Assembly (NCBI GenBank): GCA_030949385.1
Contig: JAUZSP010000002.1
Location: 264,534 to 328,533, forward strand
Direction of reading: 5' to 3'
Source of the DNA: Gammaproteobacteria bacterium
Lineage (GTDB): Bacteria > Pseudomonadota > Gammaproteobacteria > JAUZRS01
DNA: 64,000 bases
Positions 1 to 9,107 of the stretch are shown one piece after another. The notes beneath the pieces are model-generated. The model made no database searches. It saw nothing but the letters and a program-made list of their open reading frames with translations, and was not told where the DNA came from. The number at the start of each line of letters is the position of its first letter. Position 1 is the stretch's first letter. Position numbers and translations under genes: made by a program.

Positions 1-505
1 GATGGCAACCTTTACCGGTGTTGATCTGAATGGCGCGCACGCCAGTGGCGCGGATGCGTTCGGCATCGTTACTGGTCTGTTGGTCGCCTTCGATCACCGC
101 CAAGGGCAGCTCCTCTTTTAGATCGTGCAAGGTGCGGGTTAAGAGGCTGGTTTTACCTGAACCTGGGCTGGAGACCAGATTGAGACTGAGAATGCCCTGT
201 TGATTGAACTGTTGGCGATTTTTTTGGGCGTATTGGTCGTTTTTACCCAAGATGTCCTGTTCGATCTGCACCATGCGTTTTTGCGTTAACCCAGGGGCGT
301 GGGCGTGAGCTGGGCCATGACCGTAGTGGTGATCATCACCTTTCTCATGGAGGTGCGAGCCGTCATCGCTGGCGTGAGTATGTTCATGCTCATGCTCATG
401 CTCATGTTGAGCATGGGAATGTGTGTGTTGATCTTCGTGTGAATGGGTGTGGCTGTGACCCTCAATTTGGGTTTCGCCCTCACTGCAACCGCATACGGTA
501 CACAT
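1..505 (-). CDS. hypB: HypB, hydrogenase nickel-incorporation GTPase (partial, 3' end outside window)
   Basis: GTP-hydrolysing metallochaperone that with HypA delivers nickel to the hydrogenase large subunit in the cytoplasm. About 168 N-terminal residues are visible. They begin [10 protein letters not shown], the CxxCGC motif typical of HypB, followed by a long histidine-rich stretch (many H-E, H-S and H-T pairs, roughly residues 17-60) that probably stores or binds nickel. A P-loop SSPGSGKTS and the later GKGCH motif, part of the metal and nucleotide region, are present. The start lies 1 nt upstream of the hypA stop codon, so it is the last visible gene of the hupD-to-hypB operon. The C-terminal half runs past position 1. 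Confidence 0.95.
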   Translation of the reverse strand, partial: MCTVCGCSEGETQIEGHSHTHSHEDQHTHSHAQHEHEHEHEHTHASDDGSHLHEKGDDHHYGHGPAHAHAPGLTQKRMVQIEQDILGKNDQYAQKNRQQFNQQGILSLNLVSSPGSGKTSLLTRTLHDLKEELPLAVIEGDQQTSNDAERIRATGVRAIQINTGKGCH

Positions 506-847
506 TTATTCTACCTCCAGTTCTTTGATTCTCATTTCGTCACCGGATGAGACCTGTAGTTGATAACTCCCACAGGTGGGACAGGCATCGTGACGTTCGT
601 TTATATTAACGCTTTCTGCACAGGCCATGCACCAGGCGATGGCGGGCAGAGAGATGATTTCTAGTCGGCTGCCTTCGGCGAGTGTGCCACGACAGACCAC
701 GTCGTAACTGAACTCCAAGGCACGGATTTCGATGCCGGAGAGTACGCCCACTTCCAGCCAGACGGTTTTAACTTTGCTGTAATTCGCTTCTTTGGCTTGA
801 TCTTCAAGGATCTGTACGATGCCTTCACAGAGGGACATTTCGTGCAT
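506..847 (-). CDS. hypA: HypA, hydrogenase nickel metallochaperone
   Basis: Small nickel/zinc protein (113 aa) that works with HypB in nickel insertion. The ATG at 847 was chosen because it gives the invariant MHEMSL N-terminus, whose His2 is the nickel ligand in the family; an upstream in-frame ATG would add five residues. The zinc site is visible as two CxxC pairs (CMAC and CPTC). Its ATG overlaps the hupK TGA as ATGA, which indicates translational coupling, and hypB follows without a gap. Length and motifs are normal for HypA/HybF. Confidence 0.95.
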   Translation of the reverse strand: MHEMSLCEGIVQILEDQAKEANYSKVKTVWLEVGVLSGIEIRALEFSYDVVCRGTLAEGSRLEIISLPAIAWCMACAESVNINERHDACPTCGSYQLQVSSGDEMRIKELEVE

Positions 848-1986
848 CAGTGTTTGCCCCATTGCAGTTCAAATCCGACGCAGGGGTCAATGGTGTGGAT
901 TAATAATCGAGCTTGCAGTTCGGTCTCTGCTTGGGTGGTGTGTTGCAAGCTGGAGAGGGCGTGTGCGGCGACGCCGTGAGGGTGAAAGTTCCACTCTGTG
1001 GGGGCGAGAATGCGGTAGCGTCGAATGCGGTTTTTGTTCAAGGTCACATGATGGCAGAGGCGACCTCGTGCGGCTTCCAGTTGGGAGAGGCCGTTGCTGC
1101 TGCTGTCGTGTTGTTGTGGGGGCTGTTGCAGAGAGAGACTGAGCTGTGCAATTTCCAACAGGCGAGCCAGCAGCCGCCAGCTGACGCCTTTGCCCCACTG
1201 CGCGGCGGCGGCGTGCATCAGAGGGTGCTGTTGCTGTCGAGCAGCGGGGCCGGTTTCAGAGGCCTGTTGCTGCCAAAGGGGGGCGGCGATAAAGGTATCT
1301 GCCGCTTCGTTGCTGAGTAAGGTGTTGAGGGTTTGATTGGGCAGGGTAGGCAGTACATTCGGTTGCAGTGCGCCCAAAGAGTGCCATTGTCGCTGTTGGA
1401 GGTGGTGCAGTAGGTGGCTGGCGGGGGCTTGGCCGTGCGAGAACCACTCTTGTAGCTGGTTTAAATCTGCGCTGATCCACGCGTCAAGATTGCAGTGAAA
1501 TAGCTCGTTTGCAATGCTTTCATGCAGTTGTTTCAGTTCGTTGGCCAGATCATTGTTGTGTTGGACTGGGGTTTGACGTGCCACCTCGGTGAGCAAGGTT
1601 TGCTTTGGATCAAGGTGATGTTTAATGCGGTTGATGAGTCGGTTTAAGCGCGCCAAAAGAGAGGTTTGTGGCGCTGTTTTGCTTAAATGAGGGGCATCTA
1701 GCAACAGTCTCCATAGGTGTTCACGCAGAGTTTCTAGATTTTTGAGTTGTTCTCGTTGCAGCTCCACGGCGCTGGAGGCGGCGGTGTGTTGGGCTGATTC
1801 AATGGCACGAATGGCAGCTAAACTTTGGGCTTGGCCGCAGATGTTGAACAGCAGGGGCATTAATTTTAGGGTGTCGGCGATGGAGCGCCCTTCAAACAGG
1901 CGGCAGGCGTGCAGTGGGCGACTGGAGTCAATGTGAGCGGCGTTAGGAGTTAGCCGGATGGTCAGTTGGCCTTCGGGAGAGGGCAT
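847..1986 (-). CDS. hupK: HupK, hydrogenase large-subunit-like maturation protein
   Basis: A 379-aa protein resembling a degenerate NiFe large subunit, as known for HupK. Near the N-terminus the sequence FNICGQAQ stands where HupL has RICGVC, and the C-terminus IDPCVGFELQWGKH stands where HupL has DPCxxC. In the family HupK is thought to act as a scaffold during Fe(CN)2CO assembly. The start at 1986 (MPSPEGQLTIRL) was preferred over an upstream ATG lying inside hupJ. It sits 1 nt after the hupJ stop and overlaps hypA by 4 nt, so it is co-translated within the accessory operon. The middle, rich in Gln and Leu, is poorly conserved. Confidence 0.85.
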   Translation of the reverse strand: MPSPEGQLTIRLTPNAAHIDSSRPLHACRLFEGRSIADTLKLMPLLFNICGQAQSLAAIRAIESAQHTAASSAVELQREQLKNLETLREHLWRLLLDAPHLSKTAPQTSLLARLNRLINRIKHHLDPKQTLLTEVARQTPVQHNNDLANELKQLHESIANELFHCNLDAWISADLNQLQEWFSHGQAPASHLLHHLQQRQWHSLGALQPNVLPTLPNQTLNTLLSNEAADTFIAAPLWQQQASETGPAARQQQHPLMHAAAAQWGKGVSWRLLARLLEIAQLSLSLQQPPQQHDSSSNGLSQLEAARGRLCHHVTLNKNRIRRYRILAPTEWNFHPHGVAAHALSSLQHTTQAETELQARLLIHTIDPCVGFELQWGKH

Positions 1987-1987
1987 C

Positions 1988-2617
1988 TTATTCTGCCTTA
2001 GGTGGCTCGTTGGAAGCGGATCGAAATTGGCCGCGTAAAAAATCACGACGGCTCTGTTCGGTCTCTTCTAGGGCGACTTTTTCTACTACGGGTGTGTTGT
2101 CTGCCTCGTGAATGGGAGCAGAGAGTTCTGAGTCGGTTTCAGGCGGAGTTTCAGCGGGCTGATACCACTGTTGCTCAATTTCAGTGGCGTGAGTGGAAGA
2201 GCTGTTGTCGCGGCATTCTTCGTCTTGTAGGGCTTCCAGTGCGGCTACGGCCACGGCTCGGGCGGTCTCTTGGCTGTCGAGTTCCAGTACCGGTGAGAGC
2301 AGAGAGCAGCTTTGATAACGGCCAATCTCCTCGGCTTCGTTGAGCAGAAATTGATAGCGTCCTGAGGCAAACACCTGATTTTGTGTGCTGCCGATGACCA
2401 ATTCTTGCCACTGATCGCCTTCACAGGGTAGAAGAACTAAGTTCATAAACCACGGGGTGATTAAGATGCCCAAATAGCCGCTGGTGCGGCGGTGAAAACC
2501 GACGGCTTCGACTTGTAAGGCAGGATTTAGAATGGGTACGCCCTGCATCCGAGTCTGCTCGATGTGACAGAAATGGTGTACCAGCTCATCGCTGAGGGCG
2601 CTTAACAGGGTATCCAT
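1988..2617 (-). CDS. hupJ: HupJ (HybE family), hydrogenase assembly chaperone
   Basis: 209-aa member of the HupJ/HybE family, cytoplasmic chaperones for maturation of uptake hydrogenases. The conserved core is at residues about 1-120 (VGFHRRTSGYLGILITPWFMNLVLLP, followed by a segment ending in SGRYQFL). The C-terminal 90 residues are acidic and low complexity and vary in the family. The start ATG at 2617 overlaps the rubredoxin stop (TAATG). The gene order hupI-hupJ-hupK matches hup clusters of Rhodobacter, Rhizobium and sulfur oxidisers. Confidence 0.85.
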   Translation of the reverse strand: MDTLLSALSDELVHHFCHIEQTRMQGVPILNPALQVEAVGFHRRTSGYLGILITPWFMNLVLLPCEGDQWQELVIGSTQNQVFASGRYQFLLNEAEEIGRYQSCSLLSPVLELDSQETARAVAVAALEALQDEECRDNSSSTHATEIEQQWYQPAETPPETDSELSAPIHEADNTPVVEKVALEETEQSRRDFLRGQFRSASNEPPKAE

Positions 2618-2835
2618 TAGTCGCTTAGAATAACCATAAACTGTTCTTTTTCGCCGTCGCATTCAGGACAGCGCCAGTGTTCGGGCAGTTGTGAAAAGGG
2701 CGTGTTAGGTGGAATTTGCCAATAGTCGTCGCCCTTTTTTGGGTCGTAGACGCGCCAGCAAATTTTGCACTCCAATACTGCATCGTCGTCGATACGCTGA
2801 TTGTCGCCGCCGTAAGAGCCTTCAAAAATACTCAT
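2617..2835 (-). CDS. hupI: HupI, rubredoxin of the hydrogenase operon
   Basis: 72-aa rubredoxin with the iron-binding pairs CKIC near residue 23 and CPEC near residue 57, plus the Tyr/Trp packing residues around DDYWQIPP. HupI-type rubredoxins are needed for maturation of the small subunit's Fe-S clusters under oxic conditions in the better-studied systems, which agrees with the oxygen-tolerant HupS found here. The ATG overlaps the hupH stop as ATGA and the gene runs directly into hupJ. Confidence 0.93.
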   Translation of the reverse strand: MSIFEGSYGGDNQRIDDDAVLECKICWRVYDPKKGDDYWQIPPNTPFSQLPEHWRCPECDGEKEQFMVILSD

Positions 2836-3698
2836 CGATAGAGTGCCAAAATTTCATCAAGGCGTTCGATGCTGTCGTGCAGATCTTCAGGAGCTGCCAG
2901 CGCCACTTCAGGAATGGAGGTGACCTCAATGGTGTTAAGGATCAGTTTGTCTTCGGAATTGTAATATTTGATCCACCAGACGTTGTTTTTGGCGGTACTG
3001 CCAATGCGGCAGTTGCCGTAACCACGAGAGAGAATGGTCACCGGACCGACTCCGAGGCGAGAGCCGATCAGATGCAGGTCGGCGTCGGTCAGCGGCAGTA
3101 GGGTGAGATTGATAACGTGCAGTTCACTCTCGGGTGTCCACTCTTTGAGCTGATCTTTCAGTTCCACCAGCAGTGCGGGTGAATTTTGCAGCTCGCCGCT
3201 GCTGAGGTCAAAGCGGGTATCCAGTTCGCTGTTGGCGGTTTGAAAGGTGAGGCTGCGCACCATGTCGGGTACATCGCCAATTTCAATGCTGTCGTGCAGT
3301 GGGCGGTCGTGTTGATCACAGTGCTGCACCCGCCAGATGCCTGCCATCACAGACTCTTGAGCTTTAATGGGGGCGTCTCCCGTCGACATGACACTGACTT
3401 CGCCGTCGCCCAAAGCCTGATTGACAAAACGCAGGTTGATGTCGTTTAAATGGCTCAGATTCACACTTAAGGCGGCTTGGCCTGGTTGGTAGCGTCTTAA
3501 TGCGATGAGAGCATCTTCCAGAGCTTGAATACCGGCTTTAACGTCCAGTTCTTCCAGCACTTCTATTTCTGGCATGATTGGTTGAACGTAGGTGGACATA
3601 CCAGAGGGCATGGAGGTGATGGCCAGTTCAGCTTCGGCATCGGTGGTTTGACTGCCAGGACCGATGGTGGCGACGGGAATTTCAGGGAATTTATGCAT
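2832..3698 (-). CDS. hupH: HupH (HyaF family), hydrogenase expression/maturation protein
   Basis: 288-aa HupH/HyaF-family protein. In related systems it supports small-subunit maturation with HupG and HupI. The chosen start gives MHKFPEIPV 10 nt after the hupG stop; a longer form beginning inside hupG is possible but lacks support. Recognisable family segments include the middle part around EVSVMSTGDAPIKAQESVMAG and the C-terminal VTILSRGYGNCRIGSTA. The gene overlaps hupI by 4 nt. Confidence 0.88.
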   Translation of the reverse strand: MHKFPEIPVATIGPGSQTTDAEAELAITSMPSGMSTYVQPIMPEIEVLEELDVKAGIQALEDALIALRRYQPGQAALSVNLSHLNDINLRFVNQALGDGEVSVMSTGDAPIKAQESVMAGIWRVQHCDQHDRPLHDSIEIGDVPDMVRSLTFQTANSELDTRFDLSSGELQNSPALLVELKDQLKEWTPESELHVINLTLLPLTDADLHLIGSRLGVGPVTILSRGYGNCRIGSTAKNNVWWIKYYNSEDKLILNTIEVTSIPEVALAAPEDLHDSIERLDEILALYR

Positions 3699-3708
3699 GG
3701 TTGGGTTC

Positions 3709-4128
3709 TCAGCTAAGAGGTTGATTGACGACAGGGATGCCGACTCCTGGATTGTGGATGGCATCGCGTGCCAGTATTTCTGGAATACGTTCCATGTAAT
3801 CCGACCAATCTTGAATTTTATTGATCTTGCCGAGAAATTTGCCTTGGCGCAGGAAGACCAAGCTGGGCCAGATCAGGATGTCGTAACGGCTTTTCATGGT
3901 CTTTTCAAGGCTGCGATCCACCACGGCCGGGACGAATTGACCGGCAAAAACGTTGACCAATTCGGGCAGCACCACGGCTACGTCGTTGGCTTCGGGAAAA
4001 CGTTTGGGGTCTTCACTGCAAAACAGCACCACGGTCCCTTCTTGTTTTAAAAACTCGGCGAGGTTTTTTTCGGTCAGTAAGGGATAACCTAGTTCTTTAT
4101 AGAGAATTTGAATCAGAGGGGATGGCAT
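3709..4128 (-). CDS. hupG: HupG (HyaE family), thioredoxin-fold hydrogenase chaperone
   Basis: 139-aa HupG/HyaE-family protein with a thioredoxin-like fold but without a CxxC redox centre. The segment TVVLFCSEDPKRFPEANDVAVVLPEL and the later PSLVFLRQGKFLG follow the family pattern. The known role is binding the Tat signal of the hydrogenase small subunit and proofreading its export. It lies between hupF and hupH with 2 nt and about 10 nt gaps. Confidence 0.88.
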   Translation of the reverse strand: MPSPLIQILYKELGYPLLTEKNLAEFLKQEGTVVLFCSEDPKRFPEANDVAVVLPELVNVFAGQFVPAVVDRSLEKTMKSRYDILIWPSLVFLRQGKFLGKINKIQDWSDYMERIPEILARDAIHNPGVGIPVVNQPLS

Positions 4129-4130
4129 GC

Positions 4131-4442
4131 TTAAAAGTCCTTGGGTGGGGGTTTTAGGTGATCGGGCAGTTGCGGTTCGCGGTCGATCAGATCAGCAAAG
4201 AGGTGGTCGACGTTGGATTCGCCCGACATGATGTGGCTGATGGCGGCCACGGCATCGCGCATTTTTAGCGCGTTGCTTTCGGTGAGAATTTCTCGTGCGC
4301 TACCAAGAAAAACCAATAACCAGTCGCCGATTTTGGGGCGTTCAATTAAACGGATGTCCACGGACAGAGGCGCACCGTTATCGTCGCAATCGGCGTAAAA
4401 CTCGTGCAGCTCTTGGACTTGCATAGGCAGGCCGATGCACAT
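4131..4442 (-). CDS. hupF: HupF (HypC/HybG family), large-subunit chaperone
   Basis: 103-aa HypC-family chaperone that begins MCIGLP. The N-terminal Cys2, exposed after methionine removal, is the residue HypC-type proteins use to carry the Fe(CN)2CO unit and to hold the HupL precursor. The acidic and proline-rich C-terminal tail (about residues 85-103) is longer than in HypC proper, as in HupF. It starts immediately after the hupD stop codon. Confidence 0.9.
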   Translation of the reverse strand: MCIGLPMQVQELHEFYADCDDNGAPLSVDIRLIERPKIGDWLLVFLGSAREILTESNALKMRDAVAAISHIMSGESNVDHLFADLIDREPQLPDHLKPPPKDF

Positions 4443-5151
4443 TTATTCTTTGCCCCAATGGTCTTGGCGGTGATCGACATGCACCCCCACGGGACGTTGC
4501 CCTAAATCCACGGGGTTGGGGCTGAAGGTGGCGTGTTGGTCATTGAGGACGCGCTCGTCACCTTCGCGGCAGGCTTGATGTGAGCTGGGCCGGCCTGCTT
4601 CGTAATCGTTCAGGTTGATTTGGCTGGGGTTGAGGTGTTCGCTCTCGGGCAAGGGGGTACTGCGTGGCTGAGCAATCACATCTTTGTCGCTTAACCAACG
4701 GAGTGCTGCCTCGATGGCGGGGGTAATTTGCGCGCGTACGGAGGGGCGTAGGCTGCCACCGTAATCTTCCAGTGCCTCTGGTTGCACTCCTACCAAAAGC
4801 AGATGGTCGGGGTAATTGCCGAGCAGTTCGGCCATCGCCAACACTTCTTGGAACCCCGTTTGATGGAGGCTCATTTTTTTTTGCCCCCATGAATTTGGGT
4901 ACGTCATCGCCTTCGATTAATTTCAGTGTGCCAGGTTCAAGGCCGTAATCAATGGCATCAAACACCAGTAGAATCTGCGCTTCTTGAACGTGCTGCACTA
5001 AATAAATGCCCTGAGTGCCGCCGTCGATCAGGGTGACGTCCTCTGAAAATTGGTAACGTCGATTGAGCTCTTCTACGGCACGTACACCGAAACCTTCGTC
5101 AGCCCAGAGAATATTGCCGACGCCCATAATGGTAACTTTTGCTCTGCTCAT
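4443..5151 (-). pseudogene. hupD: HupD, hydrogenase maturation endopeptidase, one-base frameshift in an A9 run
   Basis: Protease that removes the C-terminal tail of HupL once nickel is in place. The first frame (MSRAKVTIMGVGNILWADEGFGV, then LLVFDAIDYG) carries the catalytic nickel-sensing Glu and Asp of the family and runs to DDVPKFMGAKK. The conserved continuation KMSLHQTGFQEVLAMAELLG lies in the next frame. The join is a run of nine A on the coding strand (4873-4882); with eight A the reading frame is open for about 235 codons to the TAA at 4443. Because hupL keeps a cleavable tail, the gene is probably functional: either a sequence error or slippage. The C-terminal extension after about residue 170 is unusually long and hydrophilic. 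Confidence 0.85.
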
Positions 5152-5163
5152 TTTGTAAATCCC

Positions 5164-5186
5164 ACTTTAGTATTTTCCACTAAAGT
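5164..5186. promoter_or_regulatory. 8-bp inverted repeat upstream of hupD
   Basis: ACTTTAGT (5164-5171) and its exact complement ACTAAAGT (5179-5186) are separated by 7 nt and end 13 nt before the hupD start codon. It could be an operator or a 5' leader hairpin of the accessory operon. No known factor site is recognised. Confidence 0.4.
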
Positions 5187-5387
5187 CGATATAGCAATTA
5201 GCAGGCCAATTTTATTTATTCCCTTAACCAATTGAAAATAAAAGATAAAATGTGTGTTTTTTACTTTGTCTTCAAGCGGAGGGGTAAGTTTGTTTGCGGT
5301 CATGGTGCTCTATAGGAAGGTTTATTTGCACTGTGCGTTTGTGAAACAGAGGAGAGTGGTTTTTGTGCTGACTGTGGGGCGGTAGTG

Positions 5388-5430
5388 CTGATAGGTAAGT
5401 TATCGTTTGTCTGTTCTGATAGGAAAGTTA
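5388..5430 (+). repeat. 15-bp direct repeats, candidate activator sites
   Basis: CTGATAGGTAAGTTA at 5388-5402 and CTGATAGGAAAGTTA at 5416-5430 differ at one base and are spaced 28 bp start to start. A weaker copy (CTATAGGAAGGTTTA) lies at 5310-5324. They lie about 70-115 bp upstream of the sigma-54 promoter, the usual place for an NtrC-family activator such as HoxA/HupR. The binding protein itself is inferred. Confidence 0.5.
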
Positions 5431-5499
5431 GATTGCATTTATTTCAGGCAGTAGATAAGAATTGTGTTGTAACAAGTTGATTTTATTGTATTTTTTTAG

Positions 5500-5516
5500 T
5501 TGGCAAGGGTATTGCT
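5500..5516 (+). promoter_or_regulatory. Sigma-54 (-24/-12) promoter of hupSLEC
   Basis: TTGGCAAGGGTATTGCT has the invariant GG (5502-5503) and GC (5514-5515) separated by exactly 10 nt, with the TGGCA and TTGC contexts of RpoN promoters. Transcription would begin near 5527, leaving a leader of about 65 nt before the hupS ATG. Uptake hydrogenase operons of Rhizobium, Ralstonia and Rhodobacter are classically activated by HoxA/HupR-type regulators. Confidence 0.75.
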
Positions 5517-5593
5517 TTGTCTTTGTTTGCGGTAAATTTATTCAGCCTCGTGGTTGCATTCAATTCGAGGTAATTACTGGGAGAGATGAGAGT

Positions 5594-6664
5594 ATGACTG
5601 AAACATTTTATGATGTAATGCGCCGACAGGGCATTACGCGCCGGAGCTTTTTAAAATTTTGCAGTTTGACTGCGGCAGCACTGGGACTGGGGCCACAGTT
5701 TGCCGGTAAAATCGCTCACGCGATGGAGACCAAGCCTCGTATTCCCATTATCTGGTTGCATGGTTTGGAGTGCACCTGTTGTTCTGAGTCGTTTATTCGT
5801 TCGGCACATCCATTGGCCAAAGACGTGATTTTGTCTATGGTGTCGCTTGATTACGACGATACCATTATGGCGGCAGCAGGCCATCAGGCTGAAGCGATTA
5901 TTGCGGAGACCATCGAAAAATACGATGGCAATTACATTTTGGCGGTTGAAGGCAATCCACCTTTGAATCAAGAAGGCATGTCTTGCATCATCGCAGGTAA
6001 ACCGTTTGTCGAACAACTCAAGCACGTTGCCAAGCATTGTAAAGCGATCATCTCTTGGGGTTCCTGTGCTTCTCACGGGTGTGTGCAAGCCGCTAAACCC
6101 AACCCAACCCATGCTGTGCCGGTGCATAAGGTTATTCACGATAAACCCATTATTAAAGTTCCCGGTTGTCCTCCCATTGCGGAGGTGATGACGGCGGTGG
6201 TGGCGTACATGGTGACCTTTGAGCGCATTCCTGAATTGGATCGTCAAGGGCGACCGAAGATGTTCTATAGCCAGCGGATTCATGATAAATGCTATCGTCG
6301 TTCGCACTTTGATGCCGGTCAGTTTGTTGAAAGCTGGGATGATGAAGGTGCGCGCAAAGGCTACTGTTTGTACAAAATGGGCTGCAAAGGCCCGACCACC
6401 TACAACGCCTGTTCCACCATTCGTTGGAATGAAGGTACTTCATTCCCGATTCAAGCCGGTCACGGGTGTATCGGTTGTTCAGAGGACGGTTTCTGGGATA
6501 AAGGTTCTTGGTATGCGCGTCTGACTGACATCAAGCAATTTGGTATTGAAAGCAACGCCGATGTGGTCGGTGGTACTGCGGCGGCTGTCGTTGGTGCTGC
6601 GACCGTGGCTCATATGGCCGTCAGTGCGGTGAAACGTGCCCAACAGAAAGGAGACCAAAAATGA
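5594..6664 (+). CDS. hupS: HupS, small subunit of oxygen-tolerant membrane [NiFe] hydrogenase (group 1d)
   Basis: 356-aa Fe-S subunit carrying electrons from the active site to the membrane cytochrome b. The start at 5594 follows a GGGAGAG ribosome site and gives a Tat signal with RRSFLKF (residues 16-22), cleaved probably after Ala43. Counting from there, Cys17, 19, 20, 115, 120 and 149 are all present (precursor C60, C62, C63, C158, C163, C192). These are the six cysteines of the [4Fe-3S] proximal cluster of oxygen-tolerant enzymes. The C-terminal segment near residues 320-345 is the membrane anchor. The TGA overlaps the hupL ATG. Confidence 0.97.
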   Translation: MTETFYDVMRRQGITRRSFLKFCSLTAAALGLGPQFAGKIAHAMETKPRIPIIWLHGLECTCCSESFIRSAHPLAKDVILSMVSLDYDDTIMAAAGHQAEAIIAETIEKYDGNYILAVEGNPPLNQEGMSCIIAGKPFVEQLKHVAKHCKAIISWGSCASHGCVQAAKPNPTHAVPVHKVIHDKPIIKVPGCPPIAEVMTAVVAYMVTFERIPELDRQGRPKMFYSQRIHDKCYRRSHFDAGQFVESWDDEGARKGYCLYKMGCKGPTTYNACSTIRWNEGTSFPIQAGHGCIGCSEDGFWDKGSWYARLTDIKQFGIESNADVVGGTAAAVVGAATVAHMAVSAVKRAQQKGDQK

Positions 6665-8475
6665 GCGTCATTCAAACGCCGAACGGCTATACCCTAGATA
6701 AATCTGGCCGCCGCGTGGTGGTGGATCCTGTGACCCGCATTGAGGGTCACATGCGTTGTGAAGTCAACGTCGATGAAAATAATGTGATTCGTAATGCGGT
6801 CTCTACTGGCACGATGTGGCGTGGTCTGGAAGTGATTCTAAAAGGCCGTGACCCTCGTGATGCGTGGGCGTTTGTGGAGCGAATTTGTGGTGTTTGTACG
6901 GGTTGTCATGCTTTGGCATCGGTGCGTGCCGTTGAGGATGCGCTGGATATTGAAATTCCGAAAAATGCGTTTTTGATCCGTGAAATTATGGCCAAAACGC
7001 TGCAAGTGCATGATCATGTGGTGCATTTTTACCACCTGCATGCCTTGGATTGGATTAACCCAATTAAGGCTTTAAAAGCTGATCCGAAAGAGACTTCGCG
7101 TATTCAGCAGAGCATCTCACCGAGTCATCCGCTCTCCAGCCCAGGTTATTTCCGTGACATTCAAACGCGCATTCGTAAGTTCGTTGAGTCGGGCCAGCTG
7201 GGGCCGTTTAAAAACGGTTATTGGGATAACCCTGCCTATAAGCTGCCACCTGAAGTGGATTTGATGGCGGTGGCGCATTATCTCGAAGCGTTGGATATGC
7301 AAAAAGAGTTTGTCAAAGTGCATACCGTGTTCGGTGGTAAGAACCCACATCCCAACTATTTGGTGGGTGGGGTGCCGTGTGCAATCAACATGGATGGCGA
7401 TCTTTCTGCTGGTGCGCCGCTGAACATGGAGCGTTTGAACTTTGTTAAAGCGCGCATCGATGAGATGAAAGCCTTTAACGACAACGTTTATGTGCCTGAT
7501 GTGCTGGCCATTGCCAGTTATTACAAAGATTGGTTGTACGGCGGTGGTTTGGGTGCCAAATCCATTATGGATTACGGCGCGTATCCAACAGTGAACTACG
7601 ACAAATCCACTGACCAACTGCCTGGCGGTGTGATTTTGAATGACAACTGGGATGAGGTTTTTCCTGTTGATCCACGTGATCCAGAGCAGGTACAAGAGTT
7701 TGTTGATCATGCTTGGTACAGCTACCCTGATGAGAGCAAAGGTTTGCATCCTTGGGATGGGATCACTGAGCCAAATTACGTTCTTGGTAAGAACTTTAAA
7801 GGCACAACGACCAACATCGAAGAGTTGGATGAAAACGCCAAATACTCGTGGATTAAAGCGCCTCGTTGGCGGGGTAACGCAGTGGAAGTGGGGCCTTTGT
7901 CGCGCTATGTGTTGGCTTATGTACAGAACAACGAATACGTTAAAGAGCAAATTCACAGCAGTGTGGCGGCCTTTAACCAATTGGCTGGGACGGATCTGGG
8001 TGCAAAACCCATTTTGCAATCCACCATTGGCCGTACTTTGGCGCGGGCATTGGAGTCACAATATGTTAGTGACATGATGGTAGACGACTGGAATGCCTTG
8101 ATTGCCAACATCAAGGCCGGTGACAGCAGCACCGCCAATATGGAAAAATGGGATCCTGCTACATGGCCAAAAGAGGCAAAAGGGGTGGGTACGGCTGCTG
8201 CTCCGAGGGGTGCTTTGGGTCATTGGATTCGCATCAAAGACGGTCGAATTGAAAATTATCAGTGTGTGGTACCCACCACTTGGAACGGTTCCCCTCGTGA
8301 CCCAGCAGGCAATATTGGTGCCTTTGAGGCCAGTTTGCTGAATACGCCGATGGAACGTCCTGATGAGCCGGTGGAAATTTTGCGCACGCTGCACAGTTTC
8401 GATCCCTGTTTGGCTTGTTCCACCCATGTGATGTCCGAAGACGGCGAAGAGCTGACTACGGTTAAAATTCGCTGA
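6661..8475 (+). CDS. hupL: HupL, large catalytic subunit of [NiFe] hydrogenase
   Basis: 604-aa periplasmic subunit that oxidises H2 at the Ni-Fe centre. Ligand pairs are RICGVC (C76, C79) and DPCLACSTH (C583, C586). A 15-residue tail beginning VMSEDGEE follows His589, the usual HupD cleavage point, so maturation by a HupD-type protease is required. It has no signal of its own and should be exported by hitch-hiking on the Tat signal of HupS. It overlaps hupS by 4 nt, and hupE follows after a GAGGAG ribosome site. Confidence 0.97.
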   Translation: MSVIQTPNGYTLDKSGRRVVVDPVTRIEGHMRCEVNVDENNVIRNAVSTGTMWRGLEVILKGRDPRDAWAFVERICGVCTGCHALASVRAVEDALDIEIPKNAFLIREIMAKTLQVHDHVVHFYHLHALDWINPIKALKADPKETSRIQQSISPSHPLSSPGYFRDIQTRIRKFVESGQLGPFKNGYWDNPAYKLPPEVDLMAVAHYLEALDMQKEFVKVHTVFGGKNPHPNYLVGGVPCAINMDGDLSAGAPLNMERLNFVKARIDEMKAFNDNVYVPDVLAIASYYKDWLYGGGLGAKSIMDYGAYPTVNYDKSTDQLPGGVILNDNWDEVFPVDPRDPEQVQEFVDHAWYSYPDESKGLHPWDGITEPNYVLGKNFKGTTTNIEELDENAKYSWIKAPRWRGNAVEVGPLSRYVLAYVQNNEYVKEQIHSSVAAFNQLAGTDLGAKPILQSTIGRTLARALESQYVSDMMVDDWNALIANIKAGDSSTANMEKWDPATWPKEAKGVGTAAAPRGALGHWIRIKDGRIENYQCVVPTTWNGSPRDPAGNIGAFEASLLNTPMERPDEPVEILRTLHSFDPCLACSTHVMSEDGEELTTVKIR

Positions 8476-8490
8476 GGCGAGGAGAAAAAC

Positions 8491-9078
8491 ATGAAAAAAA
8501 TCATGCAAGTTATTATTGCTTTGTCTCTATTGCCACTCTCCGGTTTGGCCTTGGCGCATACGGGCAGTCATGAATCGATGGGTCTGTTGAGTGGTTTGTT
8601 GCATCCAGTGTTGGGTATGGATCATTTGGTGGCCATGTTGGCCATCGGTCTTTGGTTGGGTATGAGCACGCGCCAGAACAGTTGGTTGCCGATGGCGGCA
8701 TTTTCTCTCTGTATGTTGGCGGGGGTGTTTCTGGCCGTGGGTGGTGGCTTGAGCCTTGGCAGTATTGACATCGGAGTTGCGCTGTCGTTATTGGTTGTCG
8801 GGTTGTTATTGGCCAGTAAAATGGCGCTACCGGTGGCCTTCAGTGCGATTTTGATCTCTCTGTTTGCTCTGTTTCATGGTGGAGCGCATGGGGTTGAAAT
8901 GCCTTTTTCAGCGTCGCCTTTGTTGTATGGGCTTGGCTTCTTGCTCTCTACTGCGGCGTTGCAGGGCGTGGGTTTGGTGTTAGGGCGCATGGTGCAACAA
9001 GCACGTACAGAGTGGTTGTTGCGCAGTGCAGGTCTGGCTGCCAGTGGTTTTGGAGCTTGGTTATTGTTGAGCGCCTGA
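8491..9078 (+). CDS. hupE: HupE/UreJ family nickel permease
   Basis: 195-aa membrane protein with an N-terminal signal-like segment (MKKIMQVIIALSLLPLSG to LAHTG) and about six further hydrophobic helices. The HupE/UreJ signature HPVLGMDH (residues 38-45, with HLVAM following) is the metal-binding motif. Family members import nickel for hydrogenase. Its place between hupL and the cytochrome gene, rather than after it, is a variation of the usual hupSLC order. Confidence 0.92.
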   Translation: MKKIMQVIIALSLLPLSGLALAHTGSHESMGLLSGLLHPVLGMDHLVAMLAIGLWLGMSTRQNSWLPMAAFSLCMLAGVFLAVGGGLSLGSIDIGVALSLLVVGLLLASKMALPVAFSAILISLFALFHGGAHGVEMPFSASPLLYGLGFLLSTAALQGVGLVLGRMVQQARTEWLLRSAGLAASGFGAWLLLSA

Positions 9079-9107
9079 GCGCTTTAAGCTAACTGGAGAG
9101 TTTTGCA

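Larger units (their letters stand above)
5152..5593. promoter_or_regulatory. Divergent control region between hupD and hupS
   Basis: 442-nt AT-rich region with no convincing gene. It holds an inverted repeat next to hupD, a pair of 15-bp direct repeats in the centre with a weaker third copy, and a sigma-54 type promoter 80 nt before hupS; each is listed separately. A long upstream extension of the hupS reading frame (5462-5593) is not credible, because the Tat signal and Shine-Dalgarno sequence place the start at 5594. Confidence 0.7.

Noticed and set aside
847-1480. Several long opposite-strand frames over hupK
   Set aside because: They are antisense shadows of hupK with low-complexity Arg/Gly/Ser composition, no ribosome sites, and no conserved motif.
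5462-5593. Extended N-terminus of HupS
   Set aside because: The Tat signal and Shine-Dalgarno place the start at 5594, and the sigma-54 promoter lies inside the extension.
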